Assembly (NCBI GenBank): GCA_019232725.1
Contig: JAFANK010000139.1
Coordinates: 1-16,157, forward strand
Reading direction: 5' to 3'
Length of the DNA stretch: 16,157 nt
Source: Vulcanimicrobiota bacterium
Lineage (GTDB): Bacteria > Vulcanimicrobiota > Vulcanimicrobiia > Eremiobacterales > Eremiobacteraceae
This document shows, in pieces, positions 1 through 7,128 of the stretch. Numbering within the stretch: position 1 is the first letter of the stretch; each line of letters starts with the position of its first letter. A model generated the notes under the pieces. That model was not told the DNA's origin. It searched no databases and worked only from the letters and a program-made list of their open reading frames with translations. Made by a program: the position numbers and the translations under genes.

Positions 1-141
1 GGCAAGCGTCGCGGCCGCAGCGGCGGGCGACCGCGCACTGACATAACTGCGATAGCTCGGCACCGCGATAGCGACCGCCAAAACGACAACAATTGCGGCC
101 ACGACGAGGACTTCCGTGAGGGTCGTGCCGCGAGCGCTCAC
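1..141 (-). CDS. Type IV pilin / pseudopilin-like protein, N-terminal part (cut by left edge)
   Basis: Only the first 47 codons are present. The gene starts with GTG at 141-139 and runs off the left edge. The N-terminus is a short basic leader, MSARG, followed by TTLTEVLVVAA. This fits a prepilin leader cut after Gly5, leaving Thr as mature residue 1 and the conserved Glu at mature position 5. A hydrophobic helix of about 20 residues follows (VLVVAAIVVVLAVAIAV) and then PSYRSY, as is usual in type IV pilins and type II secretion pseudopilins. Such proteins are cut by prepilin peptidase at the cytoplasmic face and assembled into a filament. The GTG overlaps the TGA of the preceding gene (GTGA), so translation is probably coupled. 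Whether it is a major pilin, a minor pilin or a GspG/H-type pseudopilin cannot be told from this fragment. Confidence 0.8.
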   Translation of the reverse strand, partial: MSARGTTLTEVLVVAAIVVVLAVAIAVPSYRSYVSARSPAAAAATLA

Positions 142-824
142 GGCAAGATGCCGGAACCTCCGCGGTTGCCGTCAGACCACGAGTCGTTCTTGAAGAGGTT
201 AGCGGGGACGGGCGGACCCGATCCGGTCTCGGTATAGGCGTGGATGCGCAGATCGGTGGCGTATGCCGTTCCGACCTGGCCGCCCGGGTCGCCCGGGCTT
301 GTGTCGGACACCACGCTTGCATCGTCGACGACGCCGACGACTTCCGAGTACGGCGCGAGGCCGAACCTGCGAACAAGCGTCGTCACCGTTCTCGTGGCGA
401 GCGTGCGGCCATGCGCGCTTAGCGTGGCCGTCGCGACGACTTGCAGCGGCGCCTCGCCGATAGCCGGGTTTTGTTGGAGGTTGACGTCCAGGTGGTCCGT
501 GTGTTTGGCGTCGCCTGGCAGGTTTAGACCGACGACGACCTCCGCGTTCGTGTCGGCGTCGATCGCAAAGTTCGTGGTGCTGTGTGCGGCCGAGAGGTCG
601 TCGAGCACGCCCGACAGATCGCCGCTATGCTTGGTGAGGAGCGCTCGCACCCACGCGGTTCCCGCGTCTGCCGCGGCCAGCGCCTGCTGCGCGCGCAGCA
701 TCGCTGCGGCTTGGCGTAATCGCGCGGTGCCGACGTCGACCATGACTGCCAGCAACGCCAAGACGAGCACGACAGCGAACAGCGCGGTGATAAGAGCGAC
801 ACCGCGTATCTTCCGGCGCGACAT
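138..824 (-). CDS. PilX/GspK-like minor pilin (prepilin-type leader, no Glu5)
   Basis: The protein has 228 residues from the ATG at 824-822. The leader MSRRKIRG precedes VALITALFAVV and a long hydrophobic helix, then RLRQAAAMLRAQQALAAADAGTAW, an amphipathic stretch like that of PilX and GspK proteins. Mature position 5 would be Thr rather than Glu. Loss of Glu5 is known in GspK, which sits at the tip of type II secretion pseudopili, and in some PilX-like minor pilins. The globular remainder is not recognised. A longer form from a TTG at 863 would overlap the previous gene and has no ribosome-binding site, so I prefer the ATG, which lies 10 nt after the upstream stop. It is the middle gene of three pilin-type genes and its stop overlaps the next start. 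The PilX versus GspK assignment is inference. Confidence 0.75.
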   Translation of the reverse strand: MSRRKIRGVALITALFAVVLVLALLAVMVDVGTARLRQAAAMLRAQQALAAADAGTAWVRALLTKHSGDLSGVLDDLSAAHSTTNFAIDADTNAEVVVGLNLPGDAKHTDHLDVNLQQNPAIGEAPLQVVATATLSAHGRTLATRTVTTLVRRFGLAPYSEVVGVVDDASVVSDTSPGDPGGQVGTAYATDLRIHAYTETGSGPPVPANLFKNDSWSDGNRGGSGILP

Positions 825-834
825 CCCGTGCACG

Positions 835-2271
835 TCAGGGTGCTCCAGGCGGCGGCGACCCAATGCTCGCTGGAGGGGGCACGGGTGGGCCGACCATCGT
901 CACAAGATGCGCGAGGCTTTGGCCTGCGGCGTCGCGCACGTCGATCGTCAACCGGTGTAGATCGCTCAGACTTGTTGCGGTTTCCACACGCTCCGAGACC
1001 GTCATCCCGCTGACCACCGCCACCTTCGCGTCATCGCTGATCGCGGATCCAGCTGGCGCATAGGCAAGGGCCGCCTCTTCGTCGGTGAGTGCGTTGGCCG
1101 CAATCCGCAATGCCAGTTCGTGGCGCGCTGCGATCGCATCGGCGTGCGCGAGGACGATGAGCGCTGGAAAGACTGCAGCCACGATCACCGTGGCGAAGAG
1201 CATGCTTGCGGTCAGCGATTCTATGAGCGTGAACCCTGCTTGCGCACGACGCACTCCTGGCAACGGCGACGCGAACTTGCGTGCCAGGATGAGCGAGCGT
1301 GCCTCACCCGGTGCGCTGACCTTGATGAAGAGCGGCGATGTCTGCACGATCACCGGCCGGTTGAAGAAGAGCGGCCCAATGCGGTAGCTACATCCCTGGA
1401 AAGTGAGCAGACCCTCGGGTGACACGACGCCCGTGACGCCGGCGTGCTTCCACGCGCGCGGATCTTGGGCGACTCGCCGGCTGATGCGTTCGATCAACGC
1501 ATCGCGGCGCAGCCAGAGCGCGACGAGCACCGCACACCCTGCGAGCACAAGCATGATATCGAAGAGTCCCAATCCACGAGCACTTGCGTCCACAGCCGCT
1601 GCGGCGCGCGCGGCACGGGCGGGAACGGGGAGTGCGTCAACCGGGATCGCACTGGCAGCAGCGGGCTCACTGGACCATTGCGCCTGGTAATCGTCGATGA
1701 CATAGGATCCGTCGGGCGTCCCGCCGCGAAGGCGCACGATCGATCGTGGCAGGTCAAGGCCGTCCGCTTGCGTCCAGTCACCGTACGAATATGCAACGCC
1801 ACCGGGGAGATCGGACGCACCGAGGATCTGCGTGCCGGCGGCATCGAGATAGATGCGTACGCCAGTGGGCGACGTCCATGACGAGCCGCCGGCATCGCGT
1901 TGTAATCGCGCCGTGCCGGCGTTTGCGAGGACGACAGCCCAGGAATTGGCGAGAGCGTCAACGCGCAACGCGTCGTCGAATGCAAGCGTCATCGTTTGCG
2001 TCTGCAGCCACGAACCTCGGCTCGACGCATGGAGGCGGTGGCCAGCTGACGTCTCTTCTAACACCCAGCCGCCGGCATCAACCTCGAGCGATCCATTGAT
2101 GACATCCGACGGATCGTCGACCGGATGCGCTGCGTAGCGTAGCTGGCCGTGAAAAGCCACGAGATGGGCGAGCGCGACCGGCAGAGGTGCCGAGGCGGCC
2201 CGGGCGCGATCAGCTGCGCAGCACGTGATGCATGCAATGAGGACAAGGGCTGCTGAAAAACGTCGCTGCAT
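835..2271 (-). CDS. Signal peptide-periplasmic domain-TM-internal pseudopilin fusion protein
   Basis: This is one uninterrupted frame of 478 residues. Residues 1-26 are a signal peptide (MQRRFSAALVLIACITCCAA). Residues 27-200 form an exported domain rich in beta-strand pattern, with a YGDWTQADGLDLP segment that vaguely recalls LolA-like periplasmic proteins (weak). An Ala/Pro-rich linker (201-232) leads to a membrane helix at about 234-254, followed by the basic stretch RRDALIERISRR. Residues 275-335 look like a small beta-rich domain of unknown type. Residues 340-353 read VRRAQAGFTLIESL, a textbook prepilin leader and cleavage site with Glu at +5, followed by a hydrophobic helix to about 375 and a roughly 100-residue pilin-like tail ending in Pro-rich sequence. 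Pilins normally carry leaders of 5-25 residues, so a 346-residue leader is abnormal. A gene fusion, or a nested in-frame gene starting at the GTG at 1254, would both explain it. It is first in the minus-strand pilin operon. Confidence 0.8.
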   Translation of the reverse strand: MQRRFSAALVLIACITCCAADRARAASAPLPVALAHLVAFHGQLRYAAHPVDDPSDVINGSLEVDAGGWVLEETSAGHRLHASSRGSWLQTQTMTLAFDDALRVDALANSWAVVLANAGTARLQRDAGGSSWTSPTGVRIYLDAAGTQILGASDLPGGVAYSYGDWTQADGLDLPRSIVRLRGGTPDGSYVIDDYQAQWSSEPAAASAIPVDALPVPARAARAAAAVDASARGLGLFDIMLVLAGCAVLVALWLRRDALIERISRRVAQDPRAWKHAGVTGVVSPEGLLTFQGCSYRIGPLFFNRPVIVQTSPLFIKVSAPGEARSLILARKFASPLPGVRRAQAGFTLIESLTASMLFATVIVAAVFPALIVLAHADAIAARHELALRIAANALTDEEAALAYAPAGSAISDDAKVAVVSGMTVSERVETATSLSDLHRLTIDVRDAAGQSLAHLVTMVGPPVPPPASIGSPPPGAP

Positions 2272-2305
2272 GTGCGTACCCCGTCAGCCGCCGGTGCGTG
2301 TCCAC

Positions 2306-2335
2306 ATGCTACCCCCGAAGCCGGAGCGGTGTCAA
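2306..2335 (-). promoter_or_regulatory. Sigma70-like promoter of the pilin operon
   Basis: On the minus strand there is a perfect TTGACA -35 box (2335-2330), an 18-nt spacer, and TAGCAT as -10 (2311-2306, four of six consensus bases). Transcription would start near 2299, giving a leader of about 28 nt before the ATG at 2271, with a GGGG run eight bases upstream of the start codon as a weak ribosome-binding site. The position is right for driving the three pilin-type genes. It is a consensus match only; the spacer is one base longer than the optimum. Confidence 0.55.
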
Positions 2336-2445
2336 CGCGAACACGCGCACGCCCACGCGCGATGGCATGCTGTCCTTCGCATCACGCGAGATACGTCCCA
2401 CGTCAAGCGAGAAAAGCGAAGGCAAACGCGGCCTGAGCCCGCGAA

Positions 2446-2462
2446 GTCGACGAAGCGTCGAC
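2446..2462. repeat. Inverted repeat in the clpB leader
   Basis: GTCGAC, five bases (GAAGC), GTCGAC. The arms are complementary, so the clpB leader could form a 6-bp hairpin ending 12 nt before the Shine-Dalgarno site. Each arm is also a palindrome, so a DNA operator is equally possible. It does not match CIRCE (HrcA) or HAIR (HspR) elements as I know them. Chance occurrence in GC-rich DNA is possible. Confidence 0.35.
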
Positions 2463-2474
2463 CGTGCCCTGGCT

Positions 2475-2479
2475 GGAGG
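2475..2479 (+). promoter_or_regulatory. clpB ribosome-binding site
   Basis: GGAGG lies four bases before the ATG at 2484. It fixes the clpB start, because the same frame stays open upstream to 2298 without conserved sequence. Confidence 0.75.
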
Positions 2480-2483
2480 CATT

Positions 2484-5111
2484 ATGGACAACTTCAACAA
2501 GCTCACCGAGAAGGCGCAGGAAGCCGTGGTGCGCGCACAGGCGATCGCCCGCGAGCACAGCGCGAGCGAAATCGACGCCGAACACCTCTTAGCCGCTCTG
2601 CTGGAAGACCCCGAAGGCGTTCCCGCCCTCGTCCTCCGCCAGCTCGGCGTCGATGCCGCCGGCGTCAGCCAGCAGCTAAGCGCGCTGCTCGCGAAACGCT
2701 CGAAAGTCTACGGCGCGAGCGAGCCGGGCATGGGGCGGGATCTGCGCGACATCCTCACGCGCGCGGCCCAAGAAGCACAGCATTTCAAGGACGAGTATAT
2801 CTCGACCGAGCACTTGCTGCTCGCGATCGCCGATACCGGCAAGTCCGAGGCGGCGGAACTGCTGCGCAAGACGGGAGCGACGCGCGACGCGATCCTCAAG
2901 GCGCTCTCGGCCGTGCGCGGCAGCCAACGCGTGACTGATCAAAACCCCGAAGGCAAGTATCAAGCGCTTGAGCGCTATGGCCGCGATCTCACGAAGTTAG
3001 CGCGCGAGAACAAGATCGACCCCGTCATCGGGCGCGACGAGGAGATTCGCCGTGTCGTCCAAGTCTTGTCACGGCGCACGAAGAATAATCCCGTGCTCAT
3101 CGGTGAGCCCGGCGTCGGCAAGACGGCGATCGTGGAAGGGCTCGCGCATCGTATCGTGCGGGGTGACGTCCCCGAAAGCCTCAAGAACCGGCGCATCGTC
3201 GCGCTCGACCTCGGCGCGCTCATCGCCGGCGCGAAGTACCGCGGCGAATTCGAAGACCGGTTGAAGGCGGTCCTTAAGGAGATCGGGCAGAGCCAACGCG
3301 AGATCATCCTCTTCATCGACGAGCTGCACACGGTCGTCGGCGCGGGCGCAGCCGAAGGCTCGATGGACGCGTCCAATCTGCTCAAGCCGATGCTCGCCCG
3401 CGGCGAGCTCCATACGGTTGGTGCCACGACCCTCAACGAGTACCGCAAGTACATCGAAAAAGATGCAGCGCTCGAGCGGCGTTTCCAGCCCATCACGGTA
3501 GGCGAACCGACGGTCGAAGACACGATCTCGATCCTGCGCGGGTTGCGCGAGCGCTATGAAGCGCACCATCACGTCCGCATCAAGGATGCCGCGCTCGTCG
3601 CCGCAGCTGTACTCTCCAATCGCTACATCACCGACCGCTTCTTGCCGGACAAGGCCATCGATCTCGTGGATGAGGCGGCGTCGAAGATCCGCATGGAGAT
3701 GGACTCACGCCCGGTCGAGCTCGACGAAGTGGAACGGCGCGCGAATCAGCTCAAGATCGAGCGCGTGGCGCTGCGCAAAGAGACCGATGCCGGTTCGCGC
3801 AAGCGTCTGGCTGACATCGAGAAAGAGATCGCCGATCTCGATGCCGAGGCGCTGCGCTTGCGTTCGCTGTGGGAAGCCGAGAAACGGTCGGTCGGGGAAG
3901 CGAGCACGATCAAAGAACAGATCGAACAGCTCAAAGAGCGCATCACCCGCGCCGAGCAAGGCTACGAGCCCAATGTCGATTGGGAAGAGATCTCGCGCCT
4001 GAAGTATCAGACGCTGCCGGAACTCGAACGCAAAGTGAACGGTCTTGAATCGCGCGGCACAAGCGACGGCGCGTCCACGCTTTTCAAAGATGAGGTGGAC
4101 GAACACGACGTCGCCGAGGTCGTCTCGAAGTGGACCCGCATCCCCGTCACCAAACTGCTCGAAGCCGAAACGCAGAAGCTGCTCAAGATGGAAGAACGGC
4201 TGCATGCGCGTGTCGTCGGCCAAGACGATGCGGTCCGTGCGGTCGCTGCCGCAGTGCGCCGCGCGCGTGCCGGGCTGCAAGATCCGAACCGACCGCTGGG
4301 GTCGTTCATCTTCCTCGGTCCCACGGGCGTCGGGAAGACCGAGCTCGCGCGGGCGCTGGCGGAATTCTTGTTCGACGATGAACGCGCCATGATCCGGATC
4401 GACATGTCAGAGTACATGGAGAAGCATAGTGTGGCTCGCCTCATCGGCGCTCCGCCAGGCTATGTCGGCTACGAAGAAGGGGGTCAGCTGACCGAAGCCG
4501 TGCGCCGGCGGCCGTATTCGGTCGTGCTCTTCGATGAGATCGAAAAGGCCCACCCGGACGTCTTCAATGTGATGTTGCAGATCCTCGAAGACGGGCGGCT
4601 GACTGATGGTCAAGGCCGCACCGTCGATTTCAAGAACACGGTGCTCATCATGACGAGCAATGTCGGTTCGTCCGCCATCAGCGAATCTGCGGGTGATGAC
4701 GAGCGCGTCCGAGCCCAAGTCATGGAGGCATTGCGCCAGCAGTTCCGGCCTGAATTCCTCAATCGCATCGATGAGATCATCATCTTCAAGGGACTCAGTC
4801 TGTCAGAAATCAAGCGCATCGTCGACATCCAATTGCGTGGGCTCGCTAAACGGCTATCGGAGCGCGGCATCGAGCTCGAGCTGACCGATAAGGCCAAAGA
4901 ATACCTCGCTCACCGCGGTTTCGATCCCGTCTATGGTGCGCGGCCGCTCAAGCGCACGATCCAAAAAGAGATCATCGATCCGTTAGCCGTGCGCATCTTG
5001 GGAGCTGAGTTCGCGCCCGGCGATGCGGTCACCGCGGACGTGCAAAACGGCGAGATCGCCTTCGGGAAGAAGAAGGGGAAGAAGAAAGCCGAGCAGCCTG
5101 CAGCGGTCTAG
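2484..5111 (+). CDS. clpB: ATP-dependent disaggregase ClpB (Hsp100)
   Basis: An 875-residue cytosolic AAA+ chaperone that, as a hexamer working with DnaK, threads proteins out of heat-induced aggregates. The start MDNFNKLTEKAQEA is typical of ClpB. It has an N-terminal Clp repeat domain (about 1-150), then NBD1 with Walker A GEPGVGKT (207-214), Walker B FIDE (Glu280) and the KYRGEFE pore loop. A full-length coiled-coil M-domain (about 411-525) separates ClpB from ClpA and ClpC. NBD2 carries Walker A GPTGVGKT (612-619), GYVGYEEGG, Walker B LFDE (Glu685) and the sensor-2 GAR near the end. Length and order match the family (about 860 residues). The C-terminus is Lys-rich (KKKGKKKAEQ). The ATG at 2484 has a good ribosome-binding site. 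The gene is divergent from the pilin genes, and its stop is two bases from the stop of the convergent lipoprotein gene. No clear heat-shock operator is seen upstream. Confidence 0.97.
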   Translation: MDNFNKLTEKAQEAVVRAQAIAREHSASEIDAEHLLAALLEDPEGVPALVLRQLGVDAAGVSQQLSALLAKRSKVYGASEPGMGRDLRDILTRAAQEAQHFKDEYISTEHLLLAIADTGKSEAAELLRKTGATRDAILKALSAVRGSQRVTDQNPEGKYQALERYGRDLTKLARENKIDPVIGRDEEIRRVVQVLSRRTKNNPVLIGEPGVGKTAIVEGLAHRIVRGDVPESLKNRRIVALDLGALIAGAKYRGEFEDRLKAVLKEIGQSQREIILFIDELHTVVGAGAAEGSMDASNLLKPMLARGELHTVGATTLNEYRKYIEKDAALERRFQPITVGEPTVEDTISILRGLRERYEAHHHVRIKDAALVAAAVLSNRYITDRFLPDKAIDLVDEAASKIRMEMDSRPVELDEVERRANQLKIERVALRKETDAGSRKRLADIEKEIADLDAEALRLRSLWEAEKRSVGEASTIKEQIEQLKERITRAEQGYEPNVDWEEISRLKYQTLPELERKVNGLESRGTSDGASTLFKDEVDEHDVAEVVSKWTRIPVTKLLEAETQKLLKMEERLHARVVGQDDAVRAVAAAVRRARAGLQDPNRPLGSFIFLGPTGVGKTELARALAEFLFDDERAMIRIDMSEYMEKHSVARLIGAPPGYVGYEEGGQLTEAVRRRPYSVVLFDEIEKAHPDVFNVMLQILEDGRLTDGQGRTVDFKNTVLIMTSNVGSSAISESAGDDERVRAQVMEALRQQFRPEFLNRIDEIIIFKGLSLSEIKRIVDIQLRGLAKRLSERGIELELTDKAKEYLAHRGFDPVYGARPLKRTIQKEIIDPLAVRILGAEFAPGDAVTADVQNGEIAFGKKKGKKKAEQPAAV

Positions 5112-5113
5112 GA

Positions 5114-5605
5114 TCAGGCGTTCTTGGTGATGCGCGAGAGCAGGACGGTCGTCGTCTTGCCATCGTTTTGGATTTGCACGCTGCGCTGATCGCGGTCGCC
5201 CTCTTTGCCGATCAAGAACGTGGCGATCGATGCCGTCGGCTGCTCCATATGCAGCTGCTCGGATCCGGGCGGCATGTGCCCTTTATACCAGGTGTACACC
5301 TTGTCGAAGGAGTCCTTCGTCGACAGCGATACCGCATGTCGCGTCCCCTCCGCGTCGACGACACGCATGCCGCCGGTTTGCGATGCGATCATCCCGGGGT
5401 AGAGCGGAAGGCCGAGGCTTGCTTCATCGACGGCACCCTTGCCGATGATCGCGGTGCCTCGTCCGTTGGTCATCTTCACGGTGTTACGTAAGGCGTTGGT
5501 CTCGACGGTCGTCGAGCCTTGTTGCGTCTGGACGACCTTCGTCGAGGTGCACGAAGCGAGCATGAAGATTGCCAGCACCGAAACGGTGCCAAAACGCCAA
5601 AACAT
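5114..5605 (-). CDS. Small predicted lipoprotein of unknown function
   Basis: A 163-residue protein with a type II (lipoprotein) signal: MFWRFGTVSVLAIFMLASC, lipobox LASC, with Cys19 as the expected lipidated residue. It would be anchored in a membrane facing the periplasm or outside. The body carries LGLPLYPGMIASQTGGMRVVDAEGTRH and then alternating strand-like segments (VSLSTKDSFDKVYTWYKGHMP, ATFLIGKEG, RSVQIQNDGKTTTVLLSRI). Together these suggest one small alpha/beta domain. The PlYPG motif recurs in uncharacterised secreted proteins, but I cannot name a family. The start is supported by AGGAG eight bases upstream. It is transcribed in the same direction as the lpdA operon but separated from it by the hairpin repeats, and it converges on clpB with a 2-bp gap. 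Confidence 0.85.
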   Translation of the reverse strand: MFWRFGTVSVLAIFMLASCTSTKVVQTQQGSTTVETNALRNTVKMTNGRGTAIIGKGAVDEASLGLPLYPGMIASQTGGMRVVDAEGTRHAVSLSTKDSFDKVYTWYKGHMPPGSEQLHMEQPTASIATFLIGKEGDRDQRSVQIQNDGKTTTVLLSRITKNA

Positions 5606-5613
5606 GATGTGCG

Positions 5614-5618
5614 CTCCT
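5614..5618 (-). promoter_or_regulatory. Ribosome-binding site of the lipoprotein gene
   Basis: AGGAG on the minus strand, eight bases before the ATG at 5605. It decides the start and shows that the gene is translated independently of lpdA. Confidence 0.7.
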
Positions 5619-5675
5619 GGAAGGATACGGTCATGACTCCTGTGGGTGCGGTACTAGCTCCTCTGGAAAACGTAG

Positions 5676-5739
5676 ATGTAGGGTCGGCACTTTGCGTGCC
5701 GACCAGCAAATGTGGGGTCGGCACTTTACGTGCCGACCA
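5676..5739. repeat. Tandem pair of 30-nt REP-like hairpin units
   Basis: Two direct copies of ATGTRGGGTCGGCACTTTRC plus GTGCCGACCA, at 5676-5705 and 5710-5739, separated by GCAA. They differ at only two bases. Each contains a perfect 9-bp stem, GGTCGGCAC / GTGCCGACC, around a 5-nt loop (TTTGC or TTTAC). Read on the minus strand, the loops are GCAAA and GTAAA, so the single loop difference keeps a GNRA-like start. The pair lies 12 nt after the lpdA stop and could act as an mRNA 3' stabiliser or a weak terminator; no adjacent U-tract is present. The form is that of REP/BIME-type dispersed repeats, but copies elsewhere cannot be checked here. Confidence 0.8.
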
Positions 5740-5751
5740 CTCAGGATATTC

Positions 5752-7128
5752 TCAGGAAAGGTACGGAGCGACGCCTTCACCCGCTTGGGCTGCATCCATC
5801 ACCATCTCGCTGACCGTAGGATGCGCGTGGATGATCGAGCCGAGCTCGTCCATAGTGAGCGCATCGGCCATGGCGACAGCGATCTCGTGGATCATCTCCA
5901 CCGCATGGATGCCGATGATCGTCGCGCCCAAGATGCGATCGGTCGCTGCGTCCGCGATGATCTGCGCGTAGCCGTCGGGTTCGCCTTCACCGAGCGCCTT
6001 GCCCGAACCCACAAAGCGCGCCTGCCCGCTCTTGACCGTGTAGCCTGCAGCCTTTGCGGTTTCTGCATTGAGCCCGACGCTTGCGATCTCCGGATGCGTG
6101 TAGATGCAGCTGGGAATGACGCTCCAATCCATAGGCATGGCGTGCACGCCGAGCGCGTTCTCAACGGCACGATGGCCTTCCGCCGATGCCTTGTGCGCCA
6201 GCTGCAGACCGCCGGCGCAATCGCCGATGGCGTAGATCTTGGGATTGGCCGTGCGCAGATAGGCGTCGATCTCGATAAAGCCACGATCGGTGATGCCGAC
6301 CCCGGCGGCTTCCAACCCGATGCCCCGGGTCTGCGGCGTGCGGCCGATCGAGATCAAAAGCTTGTCGGCCACAAGCGTGGTGCCGTCATCCAAACGCGCC
6401 TGCAAGCCACCGGTTTTCGTGCCGTATTCGGTCACAGCGTCGAGCTTGCGGCCGGTCTTGATGACGACGCCTTCCTTCTCGAGGACTTTTTCGAAGAAGC
6501 TCGCCGCGCGTTGGTCCAGCACGGCGAGCATGCGCGGTAAGATCTCGACGATCGTCACTTTCGTGCCCAGCGCGGAGAAGAGGCTCGCATACTCCGCACC
6601 GATCACGCCGCCGCCCAGCACGATCAGGCTGCGCGGCAGCTCCGCAAGACGCAGCACGCCCGTGGAGGTGAGCACGTTGGGGTGCGTCATGTTGATGCCG
6701 GGGAGCGATGCGGGCTCGGTCCCCACCGCGACCACGAGCACATCATACGGATACGGCACGCCCTCGACGACCACTGCATCGCCGTCGACTGTGCCCTGGC
6801 CGCGGACGAGCGCCACTTTCTTGCGCTTTATCGCCGCTTCCACGCCGTTGCGCTGCCGGACGACGATCTCTTCCTTGCGCGCCATCATGCGCGGAAAATT
6901 GATCGTGGGTTGTCCGATCTCAATCCCAAAATCCGCGGCATGACGCATGCGACGCAGCAGATCGGCGCCTGCCAAAAGCGACTTGGTCGGGATACAGCCC
7001 CAGTTGAGGCATGTACCGCCGAGCTCCGCGCGCTCGACCATGGTCACCTGCGCCCCGAGCTGGGCAGCGCGAAGAGCGGCGACGTCGCCGCCAGGGCCGC
7101 CGCCTAAGACCACAACACGCTGGCTCAC
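5752..7128 (-). CDS. lpdA: Dihydrolipoamide dehydrogenase (E3)
   Basis: A 458-residue flavoprotein that reoxidises dihydrolipoyl groups of 2-oxoacid dehydrogenase complexes, passing electrons via FAD to NAD+. Visible features are the FAD-binding VLGGGPGGDVAA (8-18), the redox disulfide motif GGTCLNWGCIPTK (Cys40, Cys45), and the NAD-binding VLGGGVIGAEYASLF (170-184). YAIGDCAGG is the second FAD contact, and the C-terminal HAHPTVSE supplies the active-site His436-Glu441 pair used across the dimer. Length is normal for E3. The usual Tyr in GPGGYVAA is Asp here, a small oddity outside the catalytic centre. The GTG start at 7128 overlaps the TGA of the E2-E1 fusion gene (GTGA), so the two are probably translationally coupled, which supports E3 as the partner of that enzyme. 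Confidence 0.96.
   Translation of the reverse strand: MSQRVVVLGGGPGGDVAALRAAQLGAQVTMVERAELGGTCLNWGCIPTKSLLAGADLLRRMRHAADFGIEIGQPTINFPRMMARKEEIVVRQRNGVEAAIKRKKVALVRGQGTVDGDAVVVEGVPYPYDVLVVAVGTEPASLPGINMTHPNVLTSTGVLRLAELPRSLIVLGGGVIGAEYASLFSALGTKVTIVEILPRMLAVLDQRAASFFEKVLEKEGVVIKTGRKLDAVTEYGTKTGGLQARLDDGTTLVADKLLISIGRTPQTRGIGLEAAGVGITDRGFIEIDAYLRTANPKIYAIGDCAGGLQLAHKASAEGHRAVENALGVHAMPMDWSVIPSCIYTHPEIASVGLNAETAKAAGYTVKSGQARFVGSGKALGEGEPDGYAQIIADAATDRILGATIIGIHAVEMIHEIAVAMADALTMDELGSIIHAHPTVSEMVMDAAQAGEGVAPYLS

Noticed and set aside
244..960. 238-residue open frame on the plus strand
   Set aside because: Antisense to the PilX/GspK-like gene, which has a recognisable prepilin N-terminus.
2298..2483. 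62-residue N-terminal extension of ClpB
   Set aside because: The extension is basic, unlike any ClpB N-terminus, and a GGAGG site precedes ATG 2484, where homology begins.
2272..2483. CIRCE or HAIR heat-shock operator upstream of clpB
   Set aside because: Neither the long CIRCE inverted repeat nor CTTGAGT-N7-ACTCAAG could be found.
5676..5739. CRISPR array
   Set aside because: Only two units, separated by 4 bases rather than unique 30-40 bp spacers, and no cas genes in the window.
5752..6540. Plus-strand open frames over the lpdA region (for example 5692-6540)
   Set aside because: Antisense to LpdA, whose redox and cofactor motifs are intact in order.
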